55,612 nt of DNA from Chloroflexota bacterium (GTDB lineage: Bacteria > Chloroflexota > Chloroflexia > Thermomicrobiales > JADLAZ01): assembly GCA_020849725.1 (NCBI GenBank), contig JADLAZ010000130.1, positions 1 to 55,612 of the forward strand, read 5' to 3'. Below the pieces are notes generated by a model. It saw nothing but the letters and a program-made list of their open reading frames with translations, had not been told where the DNA came from and did not search any database. A program made the translations under genes and the position numbers. Positions 8,506-16,262 of the stretch are shown here, one piece after another. Position 1 is the first letter of the stretch. Each line of letters begins with the position of its first letter.

Positions 8506-9438
8506 ATGGACCTGTCCAGCCTGCACGGCATTCTACCGCCGACGCTGACCCCGCTCAACGACGACGAGACGGTCGACACGCGCTCGCTGTCCTCGCTGCT
8601 GGAGTACCTGATCGGCGAAGGCGTCCACGGCCTGTGGATCTGTGGCACGACCGGCGAGTTTGCCTGCCTGGACGGTGAGCAGCGCGCGATCACGATCCGC
8701 ACCGCCGTCCAGACGACGCGCGGGCGCGTGCCGATCGTCGCCAACGTCGGTGACGCCAGCACTGGCCTGGCCATCGCCCATGCCCGCGCCGCGGCCGCGG
8801 CCGGCGCCGACGCGCTGGCGCTGACGCCGCCCTACTACTACAGCAACAACCAGGCCGAGTTGCTGGAGCACTTCCGCGCGCTGCACCGAGCCGTCGACCT
8901 GCCGCTGCTGGTCTACAACATCCCGCAGACGGTGAAGGTCAAGGTCGATGTCGGCACGATGGTGACGCTGGCGAACGAGGGCACCGTCGTCGGACTGAAG
9001 GACAGCCAGAATGATCTGGACTGGTTCCGGTCGGTGGTCGTCGGCACGCGGGCGCGGCGGCCGGACCTGCGCGGCTTCCTGGGCACGCGGGCGCTGATCG
9101 ACGCGTCGGTGCTGATCGGCGGCGTCGGCTCGATCCCGGGTGTGGCCAACGTCTACCCGCGCTGGTGTGTGCTCTGCCACGAGGCGGCCGCGCGCGGCGA
9201 CTGGGCGACGGCCGCCCAGTATCAGGAGTTGGTGATGAACGGCACCGGCGTGATGGCGGTCGGACCTGGCTCGCCGACCGGCCAGGTGCTGGGCGGCATG
9301 AAGGCGATCCTGCAGGCGGAAGGCATCATCGCCACGCGGCGCATGGCCGCGCCGCTGCACACGCTGAGCGATGCCGACGCGGAGAAGGTCGTCGCCGCTT
9401 ACCGCGCCATCGCCGCCACGCCGGCCCCGGCCGACTAG
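8506..9438 (+). CDS. DapA-family class I aldolase (DHDPS / N-acetylneuraminate lyase superfamily)
   Basis: A 310-residue TIM-barrel aldolase. It has the pyruvate carboxylate-binding GTTGEF, the aromatic YYY after LTPP, YNIPQ with the catalytic Tyr, and the Schiff-base lysine in VGLKDSQND (Lys165, codon 8998-9000). Members condense or cleave pyruvate with an aldehyde: lysine synthesis (DapA), sialate lyase, or KDG/KDA aldolases of sugar-acid catabolism. No lysine genes are adjacent, and a second paralogue at 22.4 kb with a GH172 gene beside it makes a catabolic role as likely as DapA. ATG 8506 has AGGAGG at 8491-8496. It is divergent from the GroEL-like gene. Confidence 0.88.
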   Translation: MDLSSLHGILPPTLTPLNDDETVDTRSLSSLLEYLIGEGVHGLWICGTTGEFACLDGEQRAITIRTAVQTTRGRVPIVANVGDASTGLAIAHARAAAAAGADALALTPPYYYSNNQAELLEHFRALHRAVDLPLLVYNIPQTVKVKVDVGTMVTLANEGTVVGLKDSQNDLDWFRSVVVGTRARRPDLRGFLGTRALIDASVLIGGVGSIPGVANVYPRWCVLCHEAAARGDWATAAQYQELVMNGTGVMAVGPGSPTGQVLGGMKAILQAEGIIATRRMAAPLHTLSDADAEKVVAAYRAIAATPAPAD

Positions 9439-9460
9439 CCGCGATCGGGCCACGGGCTTA

Positions 9461-9490
9461 AACCGCGAAGTGACGCGAATAAACGCGAAG
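9461..9490. repeat. Short-period dispersed repeat (10-bp units, ACGCGAA)
   Basis: Three consecutive 10-base units share the core CGCGAA (AACCGCGAAG, TGACGCGAAT, AAACGCGAAG). A related three-unit copy lies at 10186-10216 on the other side of the DinB gene in the same orientation. Repeats of this style are scattered between genes in several large-genome bacterial phyla. The rest of the 9439-9626 gap holds only the palindrome at 9542. Confidence 0.6.
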
Positions 9491-9541
9491 AGGAGATTCT
9501 GGGAACACCGGTCTTGAATGGTGTGCTGTGACACGTACTGT

Positions 9542-9567
9542 AGGGACAGCCCCCTGTGGGCTGCCCT
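9542..9567. repeat. REP-like imperfect palindrome (AGGGACAGCCC ... GGGCTGCCCT)
   Basis: The arms AGGGACAGCCC and GGGCTGCCCT pair except for one bulged base, around a 5-base loop. A similar GGCAGCC/GGCTGCC hairpin occurs at 38992-39010 and half copies of AGGGGCAGCC at about 9600 and 38910. It sits between two convergent genes (the aldolase and DinB) and may also act as a terminator. Confidence 0.5.
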
Positions 9568-9626
9568 GATTCCTGATCTGTGCCCGGTGTCGCGTCGATC
9601 AGGGGCAGCCACCAGGGTTCCCCCTC

Positions 9627-10142
9627 CTACGCCGACCCAACTCCGCCCGCCGCCGATGGGTGCGCCTGCCAGGCGACCAGGTTGGCTGCGATCTGCTGAG
9701 CGTACTCTTCGAGGTGCGCGCCGTAGCTGCGGAGCCAGTCCTCGGCGGTGTAGGGGCCCGACTCGGTGTGGCGGCCGGCGCGCTGCCAGGAGGCGGCTGG
9801 CGTGGCCCGCAGCAGCGGCACGGTGTTGGCGCGCACGGCGGTCACGGCTGCCAGCGCCAGTGCCAGTGGATGGGCATGGTAGTCCAGGCGCACCGCCCAG
9901 CCGTCCTGATCGTAACCGACGATCAGCGGCTGCGGCTCGGCCAGCAGCATCCGAATGCGGCTGGCGGCGGCCGTCTCGGAGTCGGCGCAATGCACGACGA
10001 TCTCATGGGCGGACCAGACGCCGGTCGCCGGTCGCCACTGGTGGGCGGCCACCGGCACGGTTGCCAGCGCCGCCGCCAGCCGCGCCGGCCCGGCCGCGTA
10101 TTGGTCGATCAGGGCCACACGCTCGTCGTGGGTCAGTCCCAT
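9627..10142 (-). CDS. DinB-family four-helix metalloprotein
   Basis: A 171-residue DinB/YfiT-type protein. Family members are four-helix bundles with a three-His metal site; some are thiol-dependent S-transferases (bacillithiol or mycothiol), most are uncharacterised. Candidate ligands are the His in EIVVHCADSE (after WSAHE) and the His of YGAHLEEYAQQI near the C-terminus. The start at ATG 10142 follows GGGAGGAACC. The gene is bracketed by two related short-period repeats and followed by a palindrome, and no partner enzyme is nearby. The substrate is unknown. Confidence 0.8.
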   Translation of the reverse strand: MGLTHDERVALIDQYAAGPARLAAALATVPVAAHQWRPATGVWSAHEIVVHCADSETAAASRIRMLLAEPQPLIVGYDQDGWAVRLDYHAHPLALALAAVTAVRANTVPLLRATPAASWQRAGRHTESGPYTAEDWLRSYGAHLEEYAQQIAANLVAWQAHPSAAGGVGSA

Positions 10143-10185
10143 CGCGGTTCCTCCCTGCCAGCGGTCAGTCGCCGTCCTGGAAGGT

Positions 10186-10216
10186 TAACCGCGAATGGAC
10201 GCGCATGGGCGCGAAC
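10186..10216. repeat. Second copy of the short-period dispersed repeat
   Basis: AACCGCGAATG-GACGCGCATG-GGCGCGAACG repeats the 10-bp CGCGAA unit seen at 9461-9490. Its last unit overlaps the left arm of the perfect hairpin at 10209-10252. Confidence 0.55.
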
Positions 10217-10252
10217 GAGGACGGTGGGGCGGTTCATCGTCCTCGTTCGCGC
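10209..10252. repeat. Perfect 15-bp inverted repeat (hairpin)
   Basis: The arms GCGCGAACGAGGACG (10209-10223) and CGTCCTCGTTCGCGC (10238-10252) are exactly complementary around a 14-base G-rich loop. It lies between the DinB start and the toxin-antitoxin block. There is no T-run, so it is not a classical terminator on either strand. Confidence 0.7.
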
Positions 10253-10281
10253 ACGGTCAGTTGGGCCGGCGTGGCGCACGC

Positions 10282-10315
10282 CTCACGGGACGAAGCCCAT
10301 GACGGTGTGGCCGCC
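10282..10315 (-). repeat. 34-bp direct repeat, copy 1: orphan 3' end of a protease-type C-terminal repeat
   Basis: These 34 bases are identical to 10916-10949, which is the 3' end of the subtilase gene. Read on the minus strand this copy encodes ...[13 protein letters not shown] followed by a stop, that is, the last residues of the protease's C-terminal repeat, without any upstream gene. The two copies flank the toxin-antitoxin pair. Similarity continues weakly for about ten bases beyond, toward the protein's interior. Confidence 0.75.
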
Positions 10316-10384
10316 ATCAAAGCCGTGTTGGCAGCCGAGTGCATCGCCGCGCCACCGTCACGAGACATCGTGTCGGGCGCCGCG

Positions 10385-10648
10385 CTACACGTCCCGGTAT
10401 GCCCGCCCACGCGGCCCGATGACGCTGACGTCGACTACCCGCGCCGCGACGTCGACGGCGAAGATGATGCGCCAGTCGCCGACGCGCGCCGAGCGCCGAC
10501 CCGACGCGTTCACCAGCGGCTTGGTGTACGGCCCGAACGGGTCGGTCTCGATCTGCGCCAGCCGCGCCAGGATGCGCTCCTGCAGCCGGCGGTCGCACCG
10601 CCCGAACGCGGCCTCGGCCTGGCGCGCGATACGAAGCTCGTAGCTCAC
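10385..10648 (-). CDS. RelE/ParE-type toxin
   Basis: An 87-residue protein of the RelE/ParE superfamily. It has an N-terminal amphipathic helix pair (EAAFGRCDRRLQERILARLAQIETDPF) followed by the beta-sheet with the typical GRRSARVGDWRIIFAVD and a terminal strand VIGPRGRAYRDV. Family toxins are ribosome-dependent mRNA interferases (RelE) or gyrase inhibitors (ParE). The basic RSARVGDWRI and the terminal RGRAYRDV (the 'R...Y' end) are closer to RelE. The start codon overlaps the antitoxin stop by 4 bp, so the two are translationally coupled. Antitoxin-first order is standard. Confidence 0.85.
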   Translation of the reverse strand: MSYELRIARQAEAAFGRCDRRLQERILARLAQIETDPFGPYTKPLVNASGRRSARVGDWRIIFAVDVAARVVDVSVIGPRGRAYRDV

Positions 10649-10857
10649 CGACCCGCCGCGCGCCGCAGGTCGGCCAGTGTCGTGTACTCGCCGGCGGCGA
10701 TCTCGGCTTCGCCGTGCCGCATGGCCGCCAGTTCGTCGGCGGTCAGCGCCTCGCCGGCGCTCGCCAGCCAGCGGGCGAAGTCCAGGACTTCGGCCAGGTC
10801 CTCGGCGGCCAGCCGGTCGACGAGATCATGCAACTCACGCTTGGGGTCCGCGGCCAT
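10645..10857 (-). CDS. RelB-like antitoxin of the adjacent RelE/ParE toxin
   Basis: A 70-residue acidic protein beginning MAADPKRELHDLVDRL. The helix LVDRLAAEDLAEVLDFARWL resembles the N-terminal helix of DUF2281/RelB-like antitoxins ('LPEDxLEEVLDFIEFL'), and the remainder (ALTADELAAMRHGEAEIAAGEYTTLADL) would wrap the toxin. No classical ribbon-helix-helix is obvious, so self-repression cannot be claimed. ATG 10857 is chosen for GGAGGCG just upstream; an in-frame ATG at 10893 is an alternative. The pair is bracketed by 34-bp direct repeats, which suggests acquisition or duplication at this site. Confidence 0.75.
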   Translation of the reverse strand: MAADPKRELHDLVDRLAAEDLAEVLDFARWLASAGEALTADELAAMRHGEAEIAAGEYTTLADLRRAAGR

Positions 10858-10915
10858 CGGCGCCTCCGACACGAGTTCGCCAGCATTGTACACGGCGGGT
10901 CATCGGCGCGGCCGG

Positions 10916-10949
10916 CTCACGGGACGAAGCCCATGACGGTGTGGCCGCC
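10916..10949 (-). repeat. 34-bp direct repeat, copy 2 (3' end of the subtilase gene)
   Basis: Identical to 10282-10315. This copy includes the in-place stop codon and final codons ([10 protein letters not shown]) of the intact protease. Together the copies enclose about 600 bp that contain the toxin-antitoxin pair. Confidence 0.75.
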
Positions 10950-13900
10950 GTCGATGCCGGGGCCGTAGTCGAAGTAGATCGGCCGCTCGACGACGATGCC
11001 GCCCGCGTGCGTCGTCGTCACCTTGGCGCTGACCGCCTGGCCGCGCCCGACGCCCTGGGTATCGCCAAACACCGGCACCGACACCCGACTGGCGCCGGGC
11101 ACGCTCAGCGTCGTGACGATCGGCCCGCCGGCGGCCAGATAGTAGGTGATCGTCACGCTGGCCGGACTGCTGTTCGGGTTGAGCACGTCCAGGTACTGGT
11201 CGAAGCCGGCGCCGGTGTAGCCCTCGGCGAACAGCCAGGTCTGGGCTGGCTGAAAGGCGCCCATGATGTCGTGGCCGCCGTTGATCGTGCTGCTGTAGCG
11301 GAAGTAGACCGGCCGCTCGACGACCAGGCCGACGCCGTTGAGCGACGCCACACTCACGCCCTGGCGCTGGCCGCGGCCGATGCCGGCCGGGTCGGTGGCG
11401 ACGGTGATGGTGGCGCGACTGTTGTGCAGCACGGTGAAGGGGCGCGTGGTCACCGCCCCGGCGTGGTAGTAGGTAAGTTGCACCTGTGCATCCGTCGGCG
11501 ACGGGTTCATCAGCGTCAGGAAGGTATCCCAGCCGGTGGTGGTGTCGATGGTGGGGAAGTGCCAGGTGGTGCGCGGGGCGGCGGCGCCCATGACGTTGTG
11601 GCCGCCGGTGACGGCGCCCATGCTGCCGGTGAAGGTGAAGTAGATTGGCCGCTCGACGACGATGCCGCCCGGCACGTCCGACTGGACCAGCGCACTGACG
11701 GCCTGGTCGCGCCCGACGCCCTCGCGCCTCTCATGCACATTGACCGTGTAGCGGCTGGTCGGGGGCACGACGACCGTCTTCGGCACCGGCGCGCCGCTGG
11801 CCAGGAAGTAGGTGATCTGGATGGTGGCGGCGGTGGGCTGCGGGTTCATGATCGTCAGGTACTCATCGAAGCCATCGCCGGTCCAGCCTTCGGCGAAGTA
11901 CCAGGTGGTGCGGGGCGCCTGGACGCCCATGACGTTGTGGCCGCCGGTGACGGGTCGGCCGCGAGCGTCGGTGTAGCGGAAGTACATCGGGCGCTCGACG
12001 ACCACGCCGACGCCGTTGGTCGACTGCACCCGGGCGCTGACGGCCCGGTCGCGGCCGACGCCCTCAGATTGCTCATGGACGGTGACGGTGTAGCGGCTGT
12101 TGGCGGCGACGGTGATGGGCTTATGCACCGGCGCCGCACCGGTCAGGAAGTAAGTGAGCGTGAGCTGGGCCGCGGTCGGGTTCGGGTTCTGGATGGTGAG
12201 GTACTCATCGAAGCCGGTGCCGGTGTAACCCTCGGCGAAGTACCAGTCGAGCGCGCCGCTGGTCGGTGGCTGCGTGGGCGTGGCCGTCGCCGTCGCCGTC
12301 GCCGTCGCCGTGCTCGTCAGTGTTGGCGTGGCTGTAGTCGTGGGTGTTGGTGTAACGGTTGGCGTGTTGGCCGGTGTGTTAGAGGGCGTCGGCGTCATGG
12401 TGCGCGTGGAGGTCGCCGTCGGCGTGGCCGTCAGTGCCGTGGAGGTGGGCGTAGCGGTCGCGGAGGCGGTCGGCGTGCGGGTGGGCGTGACAGTTGACGT
12501 AACCGTGGGCGTGCGGGTGGGCGTGACGGTTGGCGTAACCGTCGGTGTGCGCGTGGGCGTGATGGTCGGCGTAACCGTGGGCGTGACAGTTGACGTTGGT
12601 GTCGGCAGGTCGTTGATCAGGAAGGCCAGACCGTTGCCCCAGACGTAGTCGGCCCCTGGGTCGCCCCGATCGATGGCATTTGTCCGCAGGTAAGCGGCCG
12701 TGCCGAGGGCGGTGAAGCCTGGGAAGCGGTTGCGGACCAGCGCCGCCAACCCACCGACATGCGCTGCCGCCTGACTGGTGCCACAGAATGCCACGCTGGT
12801 GACTGTCGTGGCGCACGTCGCGCCGACCAGGTCGGGCTTGATCCGCCCGTCGATCGTTGCGCCACGACTGCTGTAGGGTTCGATCACGGTCGGCGTGTCC
12901 CAACGCGTCGCGCCGACGGCGAGCAGGCCGGCGTTGTCGCTTTCGGATGGACTGGAGATCGACGGATCAGCGCTGGCGTACTCCAGCGCGGAGGTATCCC
13001 AGGCCTGGAACTGGAACCAGGCCGGAATGGCGTCGGTGGTGTCGGCGCGGACGATGGCGATGTTGAACGGTCCGTCTGTGGGGGCGATGAACTGGATCGA
13101 CTCGAAGGGGCGATCGCCGGTCGTGCCTGTCTGGGCATTGGCGCTGTAGGCCACGGCCGTCGACATCGTCGCGTCCATGACGAGCAGGTCCAGGTCGATG
13201 GCGGCCGCTGTCCAACTGTCGTCCCAGCGCAACTGGATGAAGGCCTTCTGGTCCTTGGCAAGGTAGAACTGGTTGCCTTCGTCGCCAGGGGCAAACTCGT
13301 GGAACGCATCGCCGTCGGGATTGGACCAGCCGGCAATATACGTCGTCTGAGCGTGGTCGCCGGCCGCGCTGACCCAGACGGCGTTGCCGGCCACGGCCGT
13401 GTCGACCGACTTGAGCGGGCTATCGTTGTCGGGCGAGGTGCCATCGCCGTAGCCGTCCCACTCCCAGGACTGCGCGGTGATGATGACGTCGACGCCGCTG
13501 TCGATCAGCCAGTCGACCGTCTCGCGCAAGTCGAGCTTGCTGATCGGTGTCGCCAGGTAGAGCGCCACGTCCCGCGCCACGTCGATCACAGTCTCGGCCA
13601 CGGCCGTGCCGTGGGTGGTTGTTAGCGCATGGTCACAGTCGGCTAGATTTGCGGTAGAGACCGCGATGGCGGTATAGCAGCGCACGCCAGTTGGGCTGGG
13701 CAGCTCCGACCCGACCAGGGCGCCGACGCCCTGGAAACCAGCATCGATGATGCCGACTTTGATGCCCGCGCCGGCGTATCCGGCCGCCTGCCAGGCTGGA
13801 GCGCCATGCACAGCCACACCCTGGCTGGTCGCCTCGGGGTGCGGTCGCCGGATGGCGGCGACGGACAGGACGCCGGGGTGCTGCGCCAGGTGGGCCAGCG

Positions 13901-14315
13901 CGCCGGCGGGCACGACGGCCTCGATGACGTCGCGGCCGACGTGGGCGATGCGCGCGCCGCGCCCGGCCAGCCAGGCGCGCACGGCATCGCGGTCGCCGGT
14001 CGTGCGAACAGTGGCCGCGACGCTGTTGCCCTCCCGCACCGGAGCGAGTCCGGCGGCGGCCGCGCTCGGCCCGCCGCGCGCCGCCTGCCGGACGACGGCG
14101 TTGAGCGTGGCATCCAGCTTGCGGTGGGCCGGCTTCGGTGGCGCCGGCTGGCGGGCGGATTGGATGACCTGGGCGCCGGGCCGGGGCGGCGGCAACGGGC
14201 GCGGCGTGGTGCGCACCGGCGGCGCGGCGGTGGTCGACTGGCTGCCCGGCAGGCCCATCGTCAGCATCACCATGATGAGCGTCAGCAGGAGCAGGAGACG
14301 AGCCGGGCCGCGCAT
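10917..14315 (-). CDS. Secreted subtilisin-like (S8) serine protease with Thr/Pro linker and four C-terminal repeats
   Basis: A 1132-residue exported protein. Residues 1-32 form a signal peptide ([17 protein letters not shown]). The S8 catalytic domain spans about 140-570: Asp191 in VGIIDAG, His235 in THGTAVAE, Ser514 in [12 protein letters not shown]. Next comes a ~115-residue linker of TPT/TVT/TAT repeats (12258-12612), then four ~110-residue repeats, each opening with 'W-FAEG-TG-GFD-YL-NPNP' and closing with 'VVERP-YF...GGH-VMG'. Repeat 3 has lost the FAEGYT motif ([12 protein letters not shown]). These repeats occur in surface proteins of Chloroflexota and Actinobacteria and resemble DUF5719-type domains. 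ATG 14315 follows GGGAGG; an ATG at 14327 is possible. The role is probably extracellular proteolysis or processing. Confidence 0.88.
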   Translation of the reverse strand: MRGPARLLLLLTLIMVMLTMGLPGSQSTTAAPPVRTTPRPLPPPRPGAQVIQSARQPAPPKPAHRKLDATLNAVVRQAARGGPSAAAAGLAPVREGNSVAATVRTTGDRDAVRAWLAGRGARIAHVGRDVIEAVVPAGALAHLAQHPGVLSVAAIRRPHPEATSQGVAVHGAPAWQAAGYAGAGIKVGIIDAGFQGVGALVGSELPSPTGVRCYTAIAVSTANLADCDHALTTTHGTAVAETVIDVARDVALYLATPISKLDLRETVDWLIDSGVDVIITAQSWEWDGYGDGTSPDNDSPLKSVDTAVAGNAVWVSAAGDHAQTTYIAGWSNPDGDAFHEFAPGDEGNQFYLAKDQKAFIQLRWDDSWTAAAIDLDLLVMDATMSTAVAYSANAQTGTTGDRPFESIQFIAPTDGPFNIAIVRADTTDAIPAWFQFQAWDTSALEYASADPSISSPSESDNAGLLAVGATRWDTPTVIEPYSSRGATIDGRIKPDLVGATCATTVTSVAFCGTSQAAAHVGGLAALVRNRFPGFTALGTAAYLRTNAIDRGDPGADYVWGNGLAFLINDLPTPTSTVTPTVTPTITPTRTPTVTPTVTPTRTPTVTSTVTPTRTPTASATATPTSTALTATPTATSTRTMTPTPSNTPANTPTVTPTPTTTATPTLTSTATATATATATPTQPPTSGALDWYFAEGYTGTGFDEYLTIQNPNPTAAQLTLTYFLTGAAPVHKPITVAANSRYTVTVHEQSEGVGRDRAVSARVQSTNGVGVVVERPMYFRYTDARGRPVTGGHNVMGVQAPRTTWYFAEGWTGDGFDEYLTIMNPQPTAATIQITYFLASGAPVPKTVVVPPTSRYTVNVHERREGVGRDQAVSALVQSDVPGGIVVERPIYFTFTGSMGAVTGGHNVMGAAAPRTTWHFPTIDTTTGWDTFLTLMNPSPTDAQVQLTYYHAGAVTTRPFTVLHNSRATITVATDPAGIGRGQRQGVSVASLNGVGLVVERPVYFRYSSTINGGHDIMGAFQPAQTWLFAEGYTGAGFDQYLDVLNPNSSPASVTITYYLAAGGPIVTTLSVPGASRVSVPVFGDTQGVGRGQAVSAKVTTTHAGGIVVERPIYFDYGPGIDGGHTVMGFVP

Positions 14316-14433
14316 GACACCTCCCATAGCCAGAAGGATACCGCGTCATCTCCTATGTAGTAACGGCGCGCCTGGCGGTGTGCCTGAGTCGGGTGATGCG
14401 CGGGCGGACAGGGACGGACGGAACTTGCGACAT

Positions 14434-15219
14434 CTACTGCGGTCGGTTGCCCTGGTCCCACCACAGGCCCATGCGCGCCGTCGTGCCACCATCGACGTAC
14501 AGCACCTGCCCGGTGACGAAGTCGGCGGCGTCGGAGACGAGGAACACGGCCGCCGCGCCACAGTCGGCCGGCGTGCCGACGCGGCCCCAGGGCACCATCG
14601 CGTCGCCCATCGCCGTCGTGTAGCCAGGGATGTCGAAGTAGCGCGGCACCTCGATCAGACCCGGCCCGATGGCGTTGACGCGCACTCGCTTCGGGGCCAG
14701 TTCGACGGCCAGCTCGCGGGTGAAGGCGATGATCGCGCCCTTGGTGGCGGCGTAGGCGGCGTGGCGCGGGAAGCCGGCAAAGCCGTGGACGCTGGTCAGA
14801 TTGACGACCGCGCCCCGGCCGGCGGCCTCGAAGTGGGGCAGCGCCGCCTGTGTCGCGAAGAACATGCCTTTGATATTTATATCAAATACTTCATCAAAAA
14901 TTACTTCGGTCGTGTCGGCGAAGTCGAGTGCCCGCGTGACGCCGGCGTTGTTGATGAGGATGTCCAGGCCACCCAGCACCGCCGCTGCTTCCGCGACGAC
15001 GCGCCGCGCCTCAATCACCTGTCCCAGGTCACCGCCGATGACGATGGCCCTGCCGCCGGTGGCCTCGATCTGGCCGACCGTGTCCCGGGCGCCGGTGGCG
15101 CTGCTGGCGTAGTGAACCGCCACCGCCGCGCCGGCGCCGGCCAGCGCCAGCGCGCACCCCTGGCCGATGCCCATGCCCGCGCCGGTGACCAGCGCCCGCC
15201 GTCCGTCCAGCGTGCCCAT
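14434..15219 (-). CDS. Short-chain dehydrogenase/reductase (SDR)
   Basis: A 261-residue classical SDR. The cofactor loop is TGAGMGIGQG (about residues 11-20), NNAG is present, and the catalytic Ser lies in VNLTSVHGF with YAATKG (Tyr-x-x-x-Lys) 13 residues later. The end (YVDGGTTARMGLW) is typical of FabG/glucose-dehydrogenase-like members; the substrate is undefined. ATG 15219 follows GGGGGAG. A 40-bp stretch inside (14871-14910) is only 9/40 G+C and encodes EVIFDEVFDINIKG with AT-ending codons, unlike the rest of this GC-rich gene. It is read toward, and probably independently of, the protease gene 118 bp downstream. Confidence 0.9.
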   Translation of the reverse strand: MGTLDGRRALVTGAGMGIGQGCALALAGAGAAVAVHYASSATGARDTVGQIEATGGRAIVIGGDLGQVIEARRVVAEAAAVLGGLDILINNAGVTRALDFADTTEVIFDEVFDINIKGMFFATQAALPHFEAAGRGAVVNLTSVHGFAGFPRHAAYAATKGAIIAFTRELAVELAPKRVRVNAIGPGLIEVPRYFDIPGYTTAMGDAMVPWGRVGTPADCGAAAVFLVSDAADFVTGQVLYVDGGTTARMGLWWDQGNRPQ

Positions 15220-15392
15220 ATCGCTCCCCCTGTTATCGCTCACACCGCTCGCCGGCCGTGCATTGTATGCCAGATCGTCCGCGGTGATGTCGGGCGCCAA
15301 CGCCATGACGTGCCTGGTGCAACTGTGCCCTGCCGGCCAGCGTTCAATCGCCAGGTCGGGCGTTCGGCCCGGCAGCGGAGGAGACAGCCATC

Positions 15393-15851
15393 ATGGGTCC
15401 CACCTACTGGTTGATCGTCGGCACACCGGAGAACTACACCAAGACGGCTGAGTTGGGCTGGTCGTTGGTTGGCGTCAAGAGCCGTCACCGCAAGAAGGCC
15501 GAGCGCATGCAGCCGGGCGATGCGATCATCTTCTACCTGACCCGACTGAAGGCCTTCGGCAGCATCGTCACCATTACCTCGCCCTTCGTTGAGGACAGCA
15601 CCCCCATCTGGCACAGCGAGAAACCAGGCGAGATGTATCCATTCCGCGTCCAGACCGCGCCCGATCTGATCGTGCCGCTGGCCGAGGCGCTGCCGGCCGA
15701 GCCGGTCGCTGCCGAAATGGAGTACACCAAGCGCTGGCCACCGGAGCATTGGACGCTCGCCTTCCAGGGCAACGTCCACGTCCTCGGCGAGCGCGATTAC
15801 CAGCACCTGCGCGCCCGCCTCGCCGCGCGGGTGGCGCTGGCGACAGCCTGA
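15393..15851 (+). CDS. EVE domain-containing protein
   Basis: A 152-residue EVE (PUA-like) domain protein starting YWLIVGTPENYTKTAELGW, with KKAERMQPGDAIIFYLTRLKAFGSIVTI as the conserved core and PIWHSEKPGEMYPFRV downstream. EVE domains bind modified bases in DNA or RNA. Stand-alone versions of this length are common near core genes, whereas fusions serve in modification-dependent restriction. No restriction nuclease is adjacent here. The aromatic residues that would line the base pocket (W6, Y15) are kept. The start is ATG 15393, with GGAGGAG upstream. It is divergent from the SDR gene. Confidence 0.85.
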   Translation: MGPTYWLIVGTPENYTKTAELGWSLVGVKSRHRKKAERMQPGDAIIFYLTRLKAFGSIVTITSPFVEDSTPIWHSEKPGEMYPFRVQTAPDLIVPLAEALPAEPVAAEMEYTKRWPPEHWTLAFQGNVHVLGERDYQHLRARLAARVALATA

Positions 15852-15932
15852 GGCGCGCGACCGGTCGCACGCGGTAGCATTGAGCGCGCCGGGCGCGATC
15901 GCGGTCGTGCGCCCAGCGCCGGCGAGGCAAGC

Positions 15933-16262
15933 GTGGCCGCGAGACAGCAGGTCGGAGTGATCGGCGCCTTCCGCTACCGGGCGTACGTCTGCCACGGTGC
16001 GCACTGCCCGCGCAACGGCGCGGCCGCCATCTACACCGCGCTGGAGCGCCTGGTGGCCGAGCACGGCCTGACCGAGGAGGTCGCGGTGCGGCCGGGCAAC
16101 TGCAACAAGCTCTGCCGCATCGGCCCGAGCATGGTCGTCCACCCTGGCGCGGTGCGCTACGGCGACTTGACACCGGCCGCGCTGGCCGAGATCGTCGAGG
16201 CCCATTTCATCGGCGGCCAGCCGGCGGCGCGCTGGGTGCGCGAGGGCGATCACTCGCTCTAG
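15933..16262 (+). CDS. Thioredoxin-like (2Fe-2S) ferredoxin
   Basis: A 109-residue protein with the thioredoxin-like 2Fe-2S pattern C20-x4-C25 ... C57-x3-C61 (VCHGAHCPRNG and PGNCNKLCRIGP), as in the NuoE/Shethna-type ferredoxin family. It probably carries single electrons in the cytoplasm. The ending HPGAVRYGDLTPAALAEIVEAH is typical of the family. The start is GTG 15933. Its stop TAG shares the tetranucleotide CTAG (16259-16262) with the stop of the converging gene, so the two coding regions overlap by 4 bp. Confidence 0.85.
   Translation: MAARQQVGVIGAFRYRAYVCHGAHCPRNGAAAIYTALERLVAEHGLTEEVAVRPGNCNKLCRIGPSMVVHPGAVRYGDLTPAALAEIVEAHFIGGQPAARWVREGDHSL

Noticed and set aside
12258..12612. Tandem GTGGGCGTGACGGTT-like repeats that look like a minisatellite or CRISPR-like array
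   Set aside because: They are the codons of the Thr/Pro linker of the subtilase, in frame, with no spacers.
15393..15851. EVE protein as part of a modification-dependent restriction system
   Set aside because: No nuclease or McrBC-like gene is adjacent; the neighbours are an SDR and a ferredoxin, and single-domain EVE proteins are usually not defence genes.
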